The notes under the pieces are model-generated. The model was not told where the DNA came from and made no database searches. It saw nothing but the letters and a program-made list of their open reading frames with translations. The position numbers and the translations under genes are program-made. Below, one piece after another: positions 41,200 through 50,253 of a stretch of 64,000 nucleotides of DNA. Position 1 is the first letter of the stretch. Every line of letters begins with the position of its first letter. Source of the DNA: Pseudaquabacterium inlustre (GTDB lineage Bacteria > Pseudomonadota > Gammaproteobacteria > Burkholderiales > Burkholderiaceae_C). Where the stretch lies: the NCBI RefSeq assembly GCF_038066595.1, contig NZ_JBBUTH010000003.1, positions 124,001 through 188,000 of the forward strand, written 5' to 3'.

Positions 41200-42549
41200 T
41201 CACCGCTTGTGGTGTTCCAGCCACTTTTCCAAGTAGTGGATGCTGGTGCCGCCTTCGATGAACTTGGCGTCCACCATCAGTTCGCGGTGCAGCGGGATGT
41301 TGGTGGAAATGCCTTCGACCACCGTCTCGGTCAGCGCCGTGCGCATGCGCGCCAGGGCCTGCTCGCGGGTGTCGCCGTGCACGATCACCTTGCCGATCAT
41401 CGAGTCGTAGTTCGGCGGCACCAGGTAGTTGGTGTAGACATGGCTGTCCACGCGCACGCCGGGGCCACCCGGCGGGTGCCACATGCTGATGCGGCCCGGC
41501 GACGGGGTGAACTTGTACGGGTCTTCGGCGTTGACGCGCACCTCGATGGCGTGGCCGCGCATCTGCACCTGGCGCTGCGTGAACGGCAGCTTCTCGTTGG
41601 CGGCGATGCGGATCTGCATCTGCACGATGTCGACGCCGGTGACCAGTTCGGTCACCGGGTGCTCCACCTGCACGCGGGTGTTCATCTCGATGAAATAGAA
41701 CTCGCCGTTCTCGTACAGGAACTCGAAGGTGCCGGCGCCGCGGTAGCCGATCTTCTTGCAGGCGGCGGCGCAGCGGTCGCCGATGCGCTCGATGATGCGG
41801 CGCGGAATGCCCGGCGCCGGCGCTTCCTCGATGATCTTCTGGTGGCGGCGCTGCATCGAGCAGTCGCGCTCGCCCAGCCACACCGCGTTCTTGTGCTGGT
41901 CGGCCAGCACCTGGATCTCGATGTGTCGCGGGTTCTGGAGGAACTTCTCCATGTACACCGCCGGGTTGTTGAAGGCCGCGCCGGCCTCGGCCCGGGTGGT
42001 CTGCACCGCGTGCAGCAGCGCCGCCTCGGTGTGCACCACGCGCATGCCACGGCCACCGCCGCCGCCGGCGGCCTTGATGATCACCGGGTAGCCGATGGCC
42101 CGCGCGGCCTGCACGATGGCCTTGGGGTCATCGGGCAGCGCGCCTTCCGAGCCCGGCACGCAGGGCACGCCCGAACGGATCATGGCCTGCTTGGCCGACA
42201 CCTTGTCGCCCATCATGCGGATGGCTTCGGGCGTGGGGCCGATGAAGGTGAAGCCGCTTTTCTCGACGCGCTCGGCGAAGTCGGCGTTCTCGCTGAGGAA
42301 GCCGTAGCCGGGGTGGATGGCCTCGGCGTCGGTGACCTCGGCCGCGGCGATGATCGCCGGCATGTTGAGGTAGCTCTGGCCCGAGGGCGGCGGGCCGATG
42401 CACACGGCCTCGTCGGCCAGCTTGACGTACTTGGCCTCGCGGTCGGCTTCGGAATACACCACCACCGACCGGATGCCCATCTCGCGACAGGCGCGCTGGA
42501 TCCGCAGGGCGATCTCGCCGCGGTTGGCGATCAGGATCTTCTTGAACAT
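41200..42549 (-). CDS. accC: Acetyl-CoA carboxylase biotin carboxylase subunit
   Basis: This 449-residue ATP-grasp enzyme carboxylates the biotin on AccB, the first step of fatty acid synthesis. Typical motifs are MFKKILIANRGEIALRI, HPGYGFLSENADFAE, IIKAAGGGGGRGMR, the catalytic EMNTRVQVEHPVTE and the Arg in the same loop. Length equals E. coli AccC. It follows accB by 16 bases. Confidence 0.97.
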   Translation of the reverse strand: MFKKILIANRGEIALRIQRACREMGIRSVVVYSEADREAKYVKLADEAVCIGPPPSGQSYLNMPAIIAAAEVTDAEAIHPGYGFLSENADFAERVEKSGFTFIGPTPEAIRMMGDKVSAKQAMIRSGVPCVPGSEGALPDDPKAIVQAARAIGYPVIIKAAGGGGGRGMRVVHTEAALLHAVQTTRAEAGAAFNNPAVYMEKFLQNPRHIEIQVLADQHKNAVWLGERDCSMQRRHQKIIEEAPAPGIPRRIIERIGDRCAAACKKIGYRGAGTFEFLYENGEFYFIEMNTRVQVEHPVTELVTGVDIVQMQIRIAANEKLPFTQRQVQMRGHAIEVRVNAEDPYKFTPSPGRISMWHPPGGPGVRVDSHVYTNYLVPPNYDSMIGKVIVHGDTREQALARMRTALTETVVEGISTNIPLHRELMVDAKFIEGGTSIHYLEKWLEHHKR

Positions 42550-42565
42550 GGGCAGCAGCCGGCCG

Positions 42566-43036
42566 TCACTCGATGATGAACAGCGGCTGGCCGAATTCGA
42601 CCGCGGCACCGTTCTCGACCAGCACCTTGGTGATGGTGCCGGACTTGTCGGCCTCGATCTCGTTCATGATCTTCATGGCCTCGATGATGCAGACCGGCTC
42701 GCCTTCCTTGACCTGCTGGCCCACATCGGCCAGCGGCTTGGCGCCGGGGCTGCTGGCGCGGTAGAAGGTGCCGACCATCGGCGACTTGACGACATGGCCG
42801 GTCACCTCGGCCGCGGCCGGGGCGGCTGCGGCGGCCACCGGTGCGGCGGCGGGCGCGGTGGCGGCCGCCGGGGCCGACGGCGCGGCCACCATCATCATTT
42901 GCGGCTGGGCCACGCCGGCCGGCGTGGCGCCGGCCTTCACGATGCGCACCTTGCCCTCGGCCTCGGTGATCTCGAGCTCGGAGATGTTCGATTCCGACAC
43001 CAGGTCGATCAGCGTCTTGAGCTTGCGCAGGTCCAT
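42566..43036 (-). CDS. accB: Acetyl-CoA carboxylase biotin carboxyl carrier protein
   Basis: This 156-residue BCCP has an N-terminal dimerisation segment (MDLRKLKTLIDLVSESNISELEI), an Ala/Pro-rich linker (about residues 52-78) and the biotinyl domain with the biotin-accepting Lys in EAMKIMNEIEADK. A GGAGAA ribosome site precedes the ATG. It is the first gene of accB-accC-prmA, with a leader of about 160 bases. Confidence 0.96.
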   Translation of the reverse strand: MDLRKLKTLIDLVSESNISELEITEAEGKVRIVKAGATPAGVAQPQMMMVAAPSAPAAATAPAAAPVAAAAAPAAAEVTGHVVKSPMVGTFYRASSPGAKPLADVGQQVKEGEPVCIIEAMKIMNEIEADKSGTITKVLVENGAAVEFGQPLFIIE

Positions 43037-43084
43037 GGGGGTGTTCTCCGGTTCGGCGGCGCGCCGGTGGCGCCGCGGTGGGAC

Positions 43085-43142
43085 GGCAGATCAGCTTGCA
43101 GCGATCTGATTTCATCTGCGGGGCCTGATGCCCGCATCTGCC
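43085..43142 (-). promoter_or_regulatory. accB leader with mutually exclusive hairpins
   Basis: Reading the transcript, GGCAGAT (43136-43142), GCAGAT (43114-43119) and CAGATC (43103-43108) all precede one GATCTGCC (43085-43092) that can pair with any of them. A separate stem TGCGGG/CCCGCA (43117-43122 with 43131-43136) overlaps the first two. The competing stems end about 50 bases before the accB ATG. This looks like a switchable RNA leader, not tied to any known riboswitch class. Confidence 0.35.
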
Positions 43143-43206
43143 GCGAACGGCATCGAATGGATGCCTGATTGTCTCACAGCAATCCATCGCGACGTGAATT
43201 TTGCCG

Positions 43207-43236
43207 ATTTGATGACCGGCCGGAGATGCCAGTCAA
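43207..43236 (-). promoter_or_regulatory. Probable accB promoter
   Basis: On the minus strand TTGACT (43231-43236) and TCAAAT (43207-43212) are separated by 18 bases, a good sigma-70 match for this genome. It gives a leader of roughly 160 bases before accB. Confidence 0.5.
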
Positions 43237-43258
43237 TTCGCCGATGTTGCCGGTGGGT

Positions 43259-43280
43259 AAGTTGCAATTGCCGGCAACTT
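43259..43280 (-). terminator. Inverted repeat after the tlpA-like gene
   Basis: AAGTTGC (43259-43265) and GCAACTT (43274-43280) form a perfect seven-base stem with an eight-base loop, 27 bases past the TlpA-like stop on the minus strand. It has no T-run. Confidence 0.4.
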
Positions 43281-43306
43281 CGCCCAACGCGGGGCGATTT
43301 TCGGCC

Positions 43307-43848
<542 letters not shown>

Positions 43849-43852
<4 letters not shown>

Positions 43853-44499
43853 GGTGCGGGGTGGGCTGGGGTGGGACCGGTCGGGTCGGGGTGGGCTGGC
43901 TCGGCATCCGGCGTGGCCAGCAGCCGGCGCAGCGCCGCGGTGTCGCCGCGCCAGCTGCGGCCGCGCGCGTCGGGCTTGAGCGCGCCGCGCAGGTCGTCGT
44001 GGTCGTGGATCACCAGGTGCACGGTGACCCAGTCGCCCAGTTCGCGCGAGCGCTGGGCCACGCTCAGCACGTCGATGCCGCCGCCATGGCCGTCGGGGCG
44101 GCTGCCGACCTCGTAGTCGATGCCCAGATTGATCAGCGCGATCTCGGTCGACTTGGTGTCGTCGCAGTACAGGTCGAGCACGATGGCCGAGCGCCGCGTG
44201 GCGGTGCCGCGCCACACCGCGCCGGCCAGGTGCGGGCGGAACTCGGCCAGGCGCGCCATCCACGGCAGCGCCAGCTCGCGCAGCGTGCGCAACTCGGCCG
44301 GCTGGGTGTCGGCGCAGAACAGCGCCAGGTACTCGCGCACCTCGTCTTCCACCTGCTCGTTGCTGGGCAGCTCGGCCGACCGGGCGTTCTGGCGGCCCAG
44401 CGCCCGCAGCGCCTTGCGCTTGGCGCTGGCGTAGTCCAGGTCTTCGTCCACCACCAGCCGGGCGGCCGTGGCGGCAATTTCATCGGCAAGTGAAGGCAT
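43849..44499 (-). CDS. Conserved hypothetical protein, nucleotidyltransferase-like motif
   Basis: This 216-residue protein has a helical N-terminal part (ATAARLVVDEDLDYASAKRKALRALG) and a central segment GAVWRGTATRRSAIVLDLYCDDTKSTEIALINLGIDYEV. The GxAxRxS...L spacing is like the GSRARG...SDIDL signature of nucleotidyltransferases, but the first catalytic Asp is Ala. The C-terminus is Pro/His-rich and probably disordered. I do not know a function. It is coupled to the TlpA-like gene by an ATGA overlap. Confidence 0.6.
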
Positions 44500-44534
44500 G
44501 AAGCGCGGATTGTAGGAAGCCGCGCCCACCCCGC

Positions 44535-45374
44535 TCAGGGCAGGGCCACCGCGCCCATGCGCGCCTGGATGGTGGCGCTGCGTCCGGCCAGATAGGGCGA
44601 GCCGGGTGTCTTCTCGAAGCGCTTGGGCGCCGGCAGCATCACCGCCAGCCGCGCCGCCTGGGCCGGGCCCAGCTGCGCGGCATCGGTGCGGAAGTAGTGC
44701 CGCGACGCGGCCTGGGCGCCGAACACGCCTTCGCCCCATTCCACATGGTTCAGGTAGATCTCGAGCATGCGGCGCTTGCCCAGGATCAGCTCCAGCTCGT
44801 AGGTCAGCACGATCTCCTGCACCTTGCGCAACGCCGTGCGCTCGCCCGACAGGAACAGGTTCTTGGCCAGCTGCTGGCTGATGGTGGAGCCGCCGATCAG
44901 CTTGGGCTCGACCTTGGGCTTGACGGCCGGGGTGGCTGGCGCTGCGGCCTTGGCCGGGTTGCCGCCCTTGGACTGCCGGGCCGCCTGACGCTCCGCCTGC
45001 TGCGCCAGCTGCGCATTGCGCCGTTCGGCGGCGGCCTCGGCGCGCTTGTTCTTCTCCCAGGCCTTTTCGATGGCGTCCCATTCCACGCCGCTGTGGTCGG
45101 CGAAACCGGCGTCCTCGCTGGCGATCACGGCGCGCTTGAGGTGGGCCGACAGGCGTGCGTCGTCCACCCAGTCCTGGCGCCAGTCGATGCGCTGCTTCTC
45201 GACCAGCAGGCGCCAGGCCTCGCTGCGCTCGAAGGTGGTGGATTGCGGGTCGAGCAGCGCCATCAGCGCGATGCGGGCGGCGAAGTACAGCTGCAGCGAC
45301 AGCGCCGCCAGCAGCAGCAGGGCCAGCACGCGCCACAGCGTGCTGCGCCAGCCGGGGGCGGGCTTCCTGGCCAT
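44535..45374 (-). CDS. mtgA: Monofunctional peptidoglycan glycosyltransferase
   Basis: This 279-residue GT51 enzyme polymerises lipid II into glycan strands at the periplasmic face. It has one N-terminal membrane helix, the catalytic Glu87 in ASEDAGFADHSGVEWDAIEKA, then GGSTISQQLAKNLFL (from residue 161), RKVQEI and KRRMLEIYLNHVEWG. Between the first two motifs there is an extra stretch of about 40 residues rich in Ala, Lys, Gln and Pro that E. coli MtgA lacks. It starts 10 bases after the aroE stop. Confidence 0.92.
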   Translation of the reverse strand: MARKPAPGWRSTLWRVLALLLLAALSLQLYFAARIALMALLDPQSTTFERSEAWRLLVEKQRIDWRQDWVDDARLSAHLKRAVIASEDAGFADHSGVEWDAIEKAWEKNKRAEAAAERRNAQLAQQAERQAARQSKGGNPAKAAAPATPAVKPKVEPKLIGGSTISQQLAKNLFLSGERTALRKVQEIVLTYELELILGKRRMLEIYLNHVEWGEGVFGAQAASRHYFRTDAAQLGPAQAARLAVMLPAPKRFEKTPGSPYLAGRSATIQARMGAVALP

Positions 45375-45384
45375 GGCGCGCGGC

Positions 45385-46272
45385 TCAGGCCTTGGCTGCC
45401 AGCCGCGCGCGCAGCGCGGCCAGCACCGGCGCGGTGTCGGGCAGCACGCCACGCCACAGCTGGAAGGCGAAAGCCGCCTGCTCGACCAGCATGCCCAGGC
45501 CGTCGCGGCCGGTGGCGCCATGCGCGGCGGCCCAGTCGAGGAAGGGCTGGGCGGCCGCGCCATACATCAGGTCGACGGCCAGCGCGCCGGGCTTGAGCAC
45601 CGCGGCGCTGACCGGCACGCCGGCGCCGGCCAGGCTGCTGGCGCTGCTGTTGAGCACCACGTCGAAGCCTTCGCCGCAGTCGGCCAGGCCGCTGGCGCGC
45701 AACTGCACGCTGTGGTCGCGCGCGCAGGCGGCATGGCGGGCCACCAGGGCGTCGGCCTTGTCGCGGCTGCGGTTGGCCACCACCACCTCGGCCGGCCGCT
45801 CGGCCAGCAGCGGGCCCAGCACGCCGGCAGCGGCGCCGCCGGCGCCGATCAGCAGCACGCGCCGTCCGGCCAGCGGTACGCCGGCGCCGTGGGTGATGTC
45901 GCGCATCAGGCCCACGCCGTCGGTGTTGTCGGCGGTCCAGCCGTCGCCGTCCGGGCCGTTGTCGAATCTCAGCACGTTGGCCGCCTGGGCCAGCGCGGCG
46001 CGCGGCGTCACCTGGCGCGCCAGCGGCAGCACCTGGAACTTGAACGGCACGGTGATGTTGCAGCCCCGCGCAGGCCCGATGCCGCGGGCCGGATCGGCGC
46101 TGGCGATGAAGGCGCGCACCGTGGCCTCGAAGCCGTCGAGCGGGCTCTCGATGCGGTCGTAGACCAGGTGCTCGCCGGTCTGGCGCGCGAACTCGGCGTG
46201 GATGAAGGGCGACTGGCTGTGGGCCACCGGGTGGCCGAGCACGGCGTAACGGTCAGGGGGAGAGGCGGTCAT
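45385..46272 (-). CDS. aroE: Shikimate dehydrogenase
   Basis: This 295-residue NADP-dependent enzyme reduces 3-dehydroshikimate. It has the substrate-binding YAVLGHPVAHSQSPFIH motif, the catalytic Lys in NITVPFK, the Asp in ADNTDG, and the nucleotide motif GAGGAAAGV with NRSRDKA. The ATG at 46272 is preferred over an upstream TTG because it begins directly before the conserved core. It lies between a TonB-like gene and mtgA in the usual Burkholderiales order. Confidence 0.95.
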   Translation of the reverse strand: MTASPPDRYAVLGHPVAHSQSPFIHAEFARQTGEHLVYDRIESPLDGFEATVRAFIASADPARGIGPARGCNITVPFKFQVLPLARQVTPRAALAQAANVLRFDNGPDGDGWTADNTDGVGLMRDITHGAGVPLAGRRVLLIGAGGAAAGVLGPLLAERPAEVVVANRSRDKADALVARHAACARDHSVQLRASGLADCGEGFDVVLNSSASSLAGAGVPVSAAVLKPGALAVDLMYGAAAQPFLDWAAAHGATGRDGLGMLVEQAAFAFQLWRGVLPDTAPVLAALRARLAAKA

Positions 46273-46292
46273 GCGGTGCGGTCGGGTGGCCC

Positions 46293-47372
46293 TCAACGGG
46301 CCTGCGGTGCGCTGAGCGAGGTTTCCAGGCCCTCGTCGCGCGTGAAGCGAAAGCGCGACGAGACGACGATCTGGTCGGCCTGGTTGCGCATCTCGCCATT
46401 GAAGCGGCCGTACGGTGCCGCGCCCTGCACGATGGCCACGGCGCGGCGGTCGAGGTTCTTGTTGCCCGAGCCATGCACGACCTCGGACGACACCACCCGG
46501 CCCTCGGCATCGACGGTGATGTTCATCGTCAGCTCGCCGTACAGCTTGCGGCCCTGGTGGGTGGGAAAGTCGCGCGTGCCGCGCTCCTCCACCTTGCGGC
46601 GCAGGCGGTCGTAGTACAGCGCGTACACGGCCTCGCGCGTGGCCGGGCTGATGAAGCGTTTGCGCGGCCGGGCGTTCTCCTCGGCGATGCGCTTCTCGAT
46701 CTCGGCCATCTGCTTGAGCAGCTGGCGGCGGCGCTCTTCCTGCTCGCGCGCCTGCGGCGTGCCCTCGTCGCGCTGCGGGTCGGGCGGCGGCAGCTTGGCC
46801 AGCTCCTGGTGCACGCTGGCCAGCAGCTGCTGCTGCATCTGCTGCAGCTGTTCGATGCGGCGGTGTGCCTCGTCGCTGGCATCGCCCAGCTCCACCTGGG
46901 CCGCGGCGGGCAGTGGCGAGGTGGCGCGGCCGGTGGCTGCGTCACCGCCGCCGGCCAGTGCCGACTGCGCGATGGCCTGGGCCTGGGTGGGCGCCTCGCG
47001 GCCCCGGGCGTTGACCAGGATCACCTCCAGTGGCGTGTCGCGGAACACGCGCTCGAAGCGCTCGGGGTCGACGAAGCGCAGCGTCAGCAGGCCGGCGTGC
47101 ACGCCCACCGACAGCGTCAGCGCCCATTGCAGCACCGACAGCCGCCGCCACAGGGCGCGCTGGCCGCTGGCAGGCTGGGGGCGCAGGGGCGCGGCCGGTG
47201 GCTGGGGCGGCTGCCACTGCGTGTCGGCAAAGCCGACGAAGGGTGATGCGCCGGGCCGCGTCGCGGGCTCGGGCCGGGACGGGCGGGCCAGGAAGGCCTC
47301 GCGCGCCGGCCGGGCGGCCGCCGGGGGCGGCGCGCCTGGCCTGTTCGAGGTGCCGCGACCGGGTTGCGACAT
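46293..47372 (-). CDS. TonB-family energy transducer-like protein
   Basis: This 359-residue protein has a 75-residue Pro/Ala/Arg-rich cytoplasmic N-terminus, one membrane helix (VLQWALTLSVGVHAGLLTL), a long coiled-coil stretch (residues about 165-240, rich in Gln, Glu and Lys) and a C-terminal TonB-type domain (YDRLRRKVEERGTRDFP, GELTMNITVDAEGRVVSSEVVHGSGN, LDRRAVAIVQGAAP). No ExbBD genes are nearby. The unusual N-terminus and coiled coil suggest a dedicated rather than a general TonB. Confidence 0.85.
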   Translation of the reverse strand: MSQPGRGTSNRPGAPPPAAARPAREAFLARPSRPEPATRPGASPFVGFADTQWQPPQPPAAPLRPQPASGQRALWRRLSVLQWALTLSVGVHAGLLTLRFVDPERFERVFRDTPLEVILVNARGREAPTQAQAIAQSALAGGGDAATGRATSPLPAAAQVELGDASDEAHRRIEQLQQMQQQLLASVHQELAKLPPPDPQRDEGTPQAREQEERRRQLLKQMAEIEKRIAEENARPRKRFISPATREAVYALYYDRLRRKVEERGTRDFPTHQGRKLYGELTMNITVDAEGRVVSSEVVHGSGNKNLDRRAVAIVQGAAPYGRFNGEMRNQADQIVVSSRFRFTRDEGLETSLSAPQAR

Positions 47373-47411
47373 GGCCTGTGCTGTGCTGCGGGGTCCTGCC
47401 GTGGCGGGCGA

Positions 47412-49481
47412 TCAGGCGGCGGGCGCGGCCGGTGGGCTGTCGGTGCCGGTGCCGGTGCCGGTCGGGGCGGCGCCGTCGGCGTCGCCCAGGTCGATGGCCA
47501 GCGACAGCGGCGCGGCGGCCTGGGCCTCGTCGTCCTCGTCGCCGCCTTCGTCGGCCGGGGCCTCGGCCTGGTCATCCAGGCGCGCGGCCAGCGAGGCATG
47601 CACGTCCAGCGTCAGCAGGTCGATGCCGGTGATGCGCACGCGCACATGGGTGCCGCGCAGCAGGCCTTCGCAGCCGAGTGCGCGGAACACCAGCGGCAGC
47701 GTGTCGGCGCGCACCAGGCCGTCCTTCAGCGTGGACGCGTCGAGCTCGGTCACGCCCTGCTGCTGCAGCCAGCGCAGTGCCCAGAAGCGCTCGATGCCGT
47801 GCTGGAAGTCGTTGTACGCGGTGTAGGCGCCGTCGAAGGACGAGATCACCGAGAACAGCGTGGCGTCCTTGGGCTTGAACGGGGCGGCCAGCGCGGCCGT
47901 GCGGCCGTGGCGGGCGCAGGCGATGATCTGCCACTGGTTGACCAGATCCACATAGCGGCGCAGCGGGCTGGTGGCCCAGGTGTACTGCGCCACGCCCATG
48001 CCGGCATGCGGCAGCGGCTTGGTGCCCATGCGCACCTTGATGCCCGGCAGCAGGCTGGCCTGGCTGCGGTAGATGCCCGGCACGCCATGCTCGGCCAGCC
48101 AGCCGCCCCAGCGGCTGTTGGCCAGGATCATGGCCTCGCTGACGATCAGGTCCAGCGGCGCGCCGCGGCGGCGCTCGGTGATCGTCACCGTTTCGTGGCC
48201 GTCGGGCTCGGTCTCGCGGTCGCCATCCAGCCGGAAGTTGTAGTCCGGCCGGTTGAAGTTCTCGGGCTTGCCGCGCACCACCTCGCGCTGGGCCTTCAGG
48301 TGCCGCGCCAGGCGGAAGCAGAAGGCCAGCTCGGCCGCGAACGGGTACTCGGCCACCGCCTCGCCGGTCAGGCTGGCCTCGGTGACCGACTCATCGAGCT
48401 GGTCGTGGCGCAGGTTGGCGGCAATCGGCACGCGCTCTAGCCGGGTCTCGGCCCTCTTGACCTCCAGCGTGGCCTCGTCGAAGGTGACGTACAGGCTGAC
48501 GGCCGGGCAGTCGCGCCCTTCGATCAGCGTGTAGGCCTGCACCACGGCGTCGGGCAGCATGGTGATCTTCCAGCCCGGCATGTACACCGTGGACAGGCGC
48601 TCGCGCGCCACCTTGTCCACCGGCGAATCGGGCGCAATGGCCAGCGCCGGCGCGGCGATGTGCACGCCGAACACGATCTCGCCCGAGCCCAGGCCGGTGA
48701 CGCTGAGCGCGTCGTCGATCTCGGTGGTGAGCGAATCGTCGATCGAGAAGGCCTGCACCGGGGCCAGCGGCAGCTCGTCCTTGATCTCGGGCGCCTGCAG
48801 CGCCGGGAAGCCGGTGCCCTTGGGGAAGGTCTCGAACAGAAAGCGCCGCCAGTGGAACTGGTAGGGGCTGTCGATGGCGCCGGCCGCCTGCAGCAGATCG
48901 AGCGGGGCGCGCTGGCTGCGCTTGGCGGCCTCGACCACCGCCTTGTACTCGGGCCCGTTCTTGTCGGGCTTGAACAGGATGCGGTAGAGCTGCTCGCGCA
49001 CCGGCGCCGGGCAGGTACCGGCCACCAGTTCATCGGCCCACCGCTGGATCTGCACGGCGATCTGCGCCTTGCGCTCGATGGCCAGCAGGGCGGCCTTGAC
49101 GATCTCTTCCGGCGCCTTCTTGTACTGGCCCTTGCCGGCGCGGCGGAAGTAGTGCGGCGCCTCGTGCAGGCGCAGCAGCGCGGCGACCTGCTGCTCGGGC
49201 CCGGCCTTGGCGTCGAAGTAGTCCTTGGCCAGGTCGCTGAAATGGAAGTCGCCCTCGGGGGCGAACTGCCAGGCCAGATCCAGGTCGATCTCGGCCGCCA
49301 GCGCCTGGGCGGCGGCCATCAGCGCGGCTGGCTCCGGCTTGGCGAAGCGCAGCAGCACATTGGCCGACTTGACCTTGACACGTTTGCCCGAATCGAGCTC
49401 CACCTGCAGCGAGGCTTCGGCTTCGGACATCACACGACCGGCAAGGAACTTGCCGGCTTCATCGAACAGGGCGTAATTCAC
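47412..49481 (-). CDS. RNB-domain ribonuclease (RNase II/R superfamily)
   Basis: This 689-residue exoribonuclease-like protein has an RNB domain from about residue 240. The metal site reads SIDDSLTTEIDDAL; compared with E. coli RNase II (D201, D207, D209, D210), three Asp are kept and the D207 position is Glu. The later RNB motif AQYTWATSPLRRYVDLVNQWQ is intact. The N-terminus lacks a recognisable pair of cold-shock domains, and the C-terminus ends in an Asp/Glu/Ala-rich low-complexity tail. The start is GTG at 49481. It belongs to the divergent betaproteobacterial RNB group. Confidence 0.87.
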   Translation of the reverse strand: MNYALFDEAGKFLAGRVMSEAEASLQVELDSGKRVKVKSANVLLRFAKPEPAALMAAAQALAAEIDLDLAWQFAPEGDFHFSDLAKDYFDAKAGPEQQVAALLRLHEAPHYFRRAGKGQYKKAPEEIVKAALLAIERKAQIAVQIQRWADELVAGTCPAPVREQLYRILFKPDKNGPEYKAVVEAAKRSQRAPLDLLQAAGAIDSPYQFHWRRFLFETFPKGTGFPALQAPEIKDELPLAPVQAFSIDDSLTTEIDDALSVTGLGSGEIVFGVHIAAPALAIAPDSPVDKVARERLSTVYMPGWKITMLPDAVVQAYTLIEGRDCPAVSLYVTFDEATLEVKRAETRLERVPIAANLRHDQLDESVTEASLTGEAVAEYPFAAELAFCFRLARHLKAQREVVRGKPENFNRPDYNFRLDGDRETEPDGHETVTITERRRGAPLDLIVSEAMILANSRWGGWLAEHGVPGIYRSQASLLPGIKVRMGTKPLPHAGMGVAQYTWATSPLRRYVDLVNQWQIIACARHGRTAALAAPFKPKDATLFSVISSFDGAYTAYNDFQHGIERFWALRWLQQQGVTELDASTLKDGLVRADTLPLVFRALGCEGLLRGTHVRVRITGIDLLTLDVHASLAARLDDQAEAPADEGGDEDDEAQAAAPLSLAIDLGDADGAAPTGTGTGTDSPPAAPAA

Positions 49482-49512
49482 CCGGCCGATTGTCCCATCC
49501 CGCGAGGGACGG

Positions 49513-50253
49513 TTACACCGTCATCCCGCCGGAGACTTCGATGACGGCGCCGTTGATGTAGCTGGCCTCGTCGCTGGCCAGGAAGGCGTAGACGTTGGCG
49601 ATTTCTTCGGGCTTGCCCAGGCGGTGCAGCGGCACCTGCTCGCGCATGTGGTCCAGCACCTTGTCGGGCACGGTGGCCAGGATGGGCGTCTCGACGAAGC
49701 CCGGCGCCACGGCATTGCAGCGCACGCCCTTGGGGCCCAGCTCGCGGCTCCAGGTCTTGGTGAAGCCGATGACGCCGAACTTGGTGGCGGCATAGTTGGT
49801 CTGGCCGAAGTTGCCGTAGATGCCGACCACGCTGCTGGCGTTCAGGATCACGCCGGCGCCTTGGGCGCACATGGTGTCGGCCACCGCCTGGCTGGCGTGG
49901 AACACGCCGCGCAGGTTCACGTCGACCACGGCGTCGAACTGCGCCTCGGTCATCTTGACCAGGCGTGCATCCTTGGTGATGCCGGCGTTGTTGACCAGCA
50001 CGTCTACGCGCCCGAACTTTTCCTTCACCGCCGCCACCATGGCGTCGAGCGCCGGGCGGTCAGTGACGTTCAGCGCAAAGCCCAGGGCCTGCGCGCCGCG
50101 GGCCTGCACGGCCGCCACGGCGGCCTTCACGCCCTCGGCCTTCAGGTCGCACACGATGACGATGGCGCCCTCGTCGGCGAACTTCAGCGCCGTGGCCAAG
50201 CCGATGCCCTGGGCGGCGCCGGTGATGATGGAAACCTTGTTCTTCAGTCGCAT
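49513..50253 (-). CDS. Short-chain dehydrogenase, FabG-like 3-oxoacyl reductase
   Basis: This 246-residue SDR has the NADP motif TGAAQGIGLATA, NNAG, the catalytic Ser in NASSVVGIYGNFGQ, and YAATK (Tyr and Lys), then PGFVETP. The pattern is that of FabG or of acetoacetyl-CoA reductase. It is the last gene of a tight string with folE-like and yqiA-like genes and overlaps the latter by 10 bases. It is not beside other fab genes, so I do not give the symbol. Confidence 0.88.
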   Translation of the reverse strand: MRLKNKVSIITGAAQGIGLATALKFADEGAIVIVCDLKAEGVKAAVAAVQARGAQALGFALNVTDRPALDAMVAAVKEKFGRVDVLVNNAGITKDARLVKMTEAQFDAVVDVNLRGVFHASQAVADTMCAQGAGVILNASSVVGIYGNFGQTNYAATKFGVIGFTKTWSRELGPKGVRCNAVAPGFVETPILATVPDKVLDHMREQVPLHRLGKPEEIANVYAFLASDEASYINGAVIEVSGGMTV

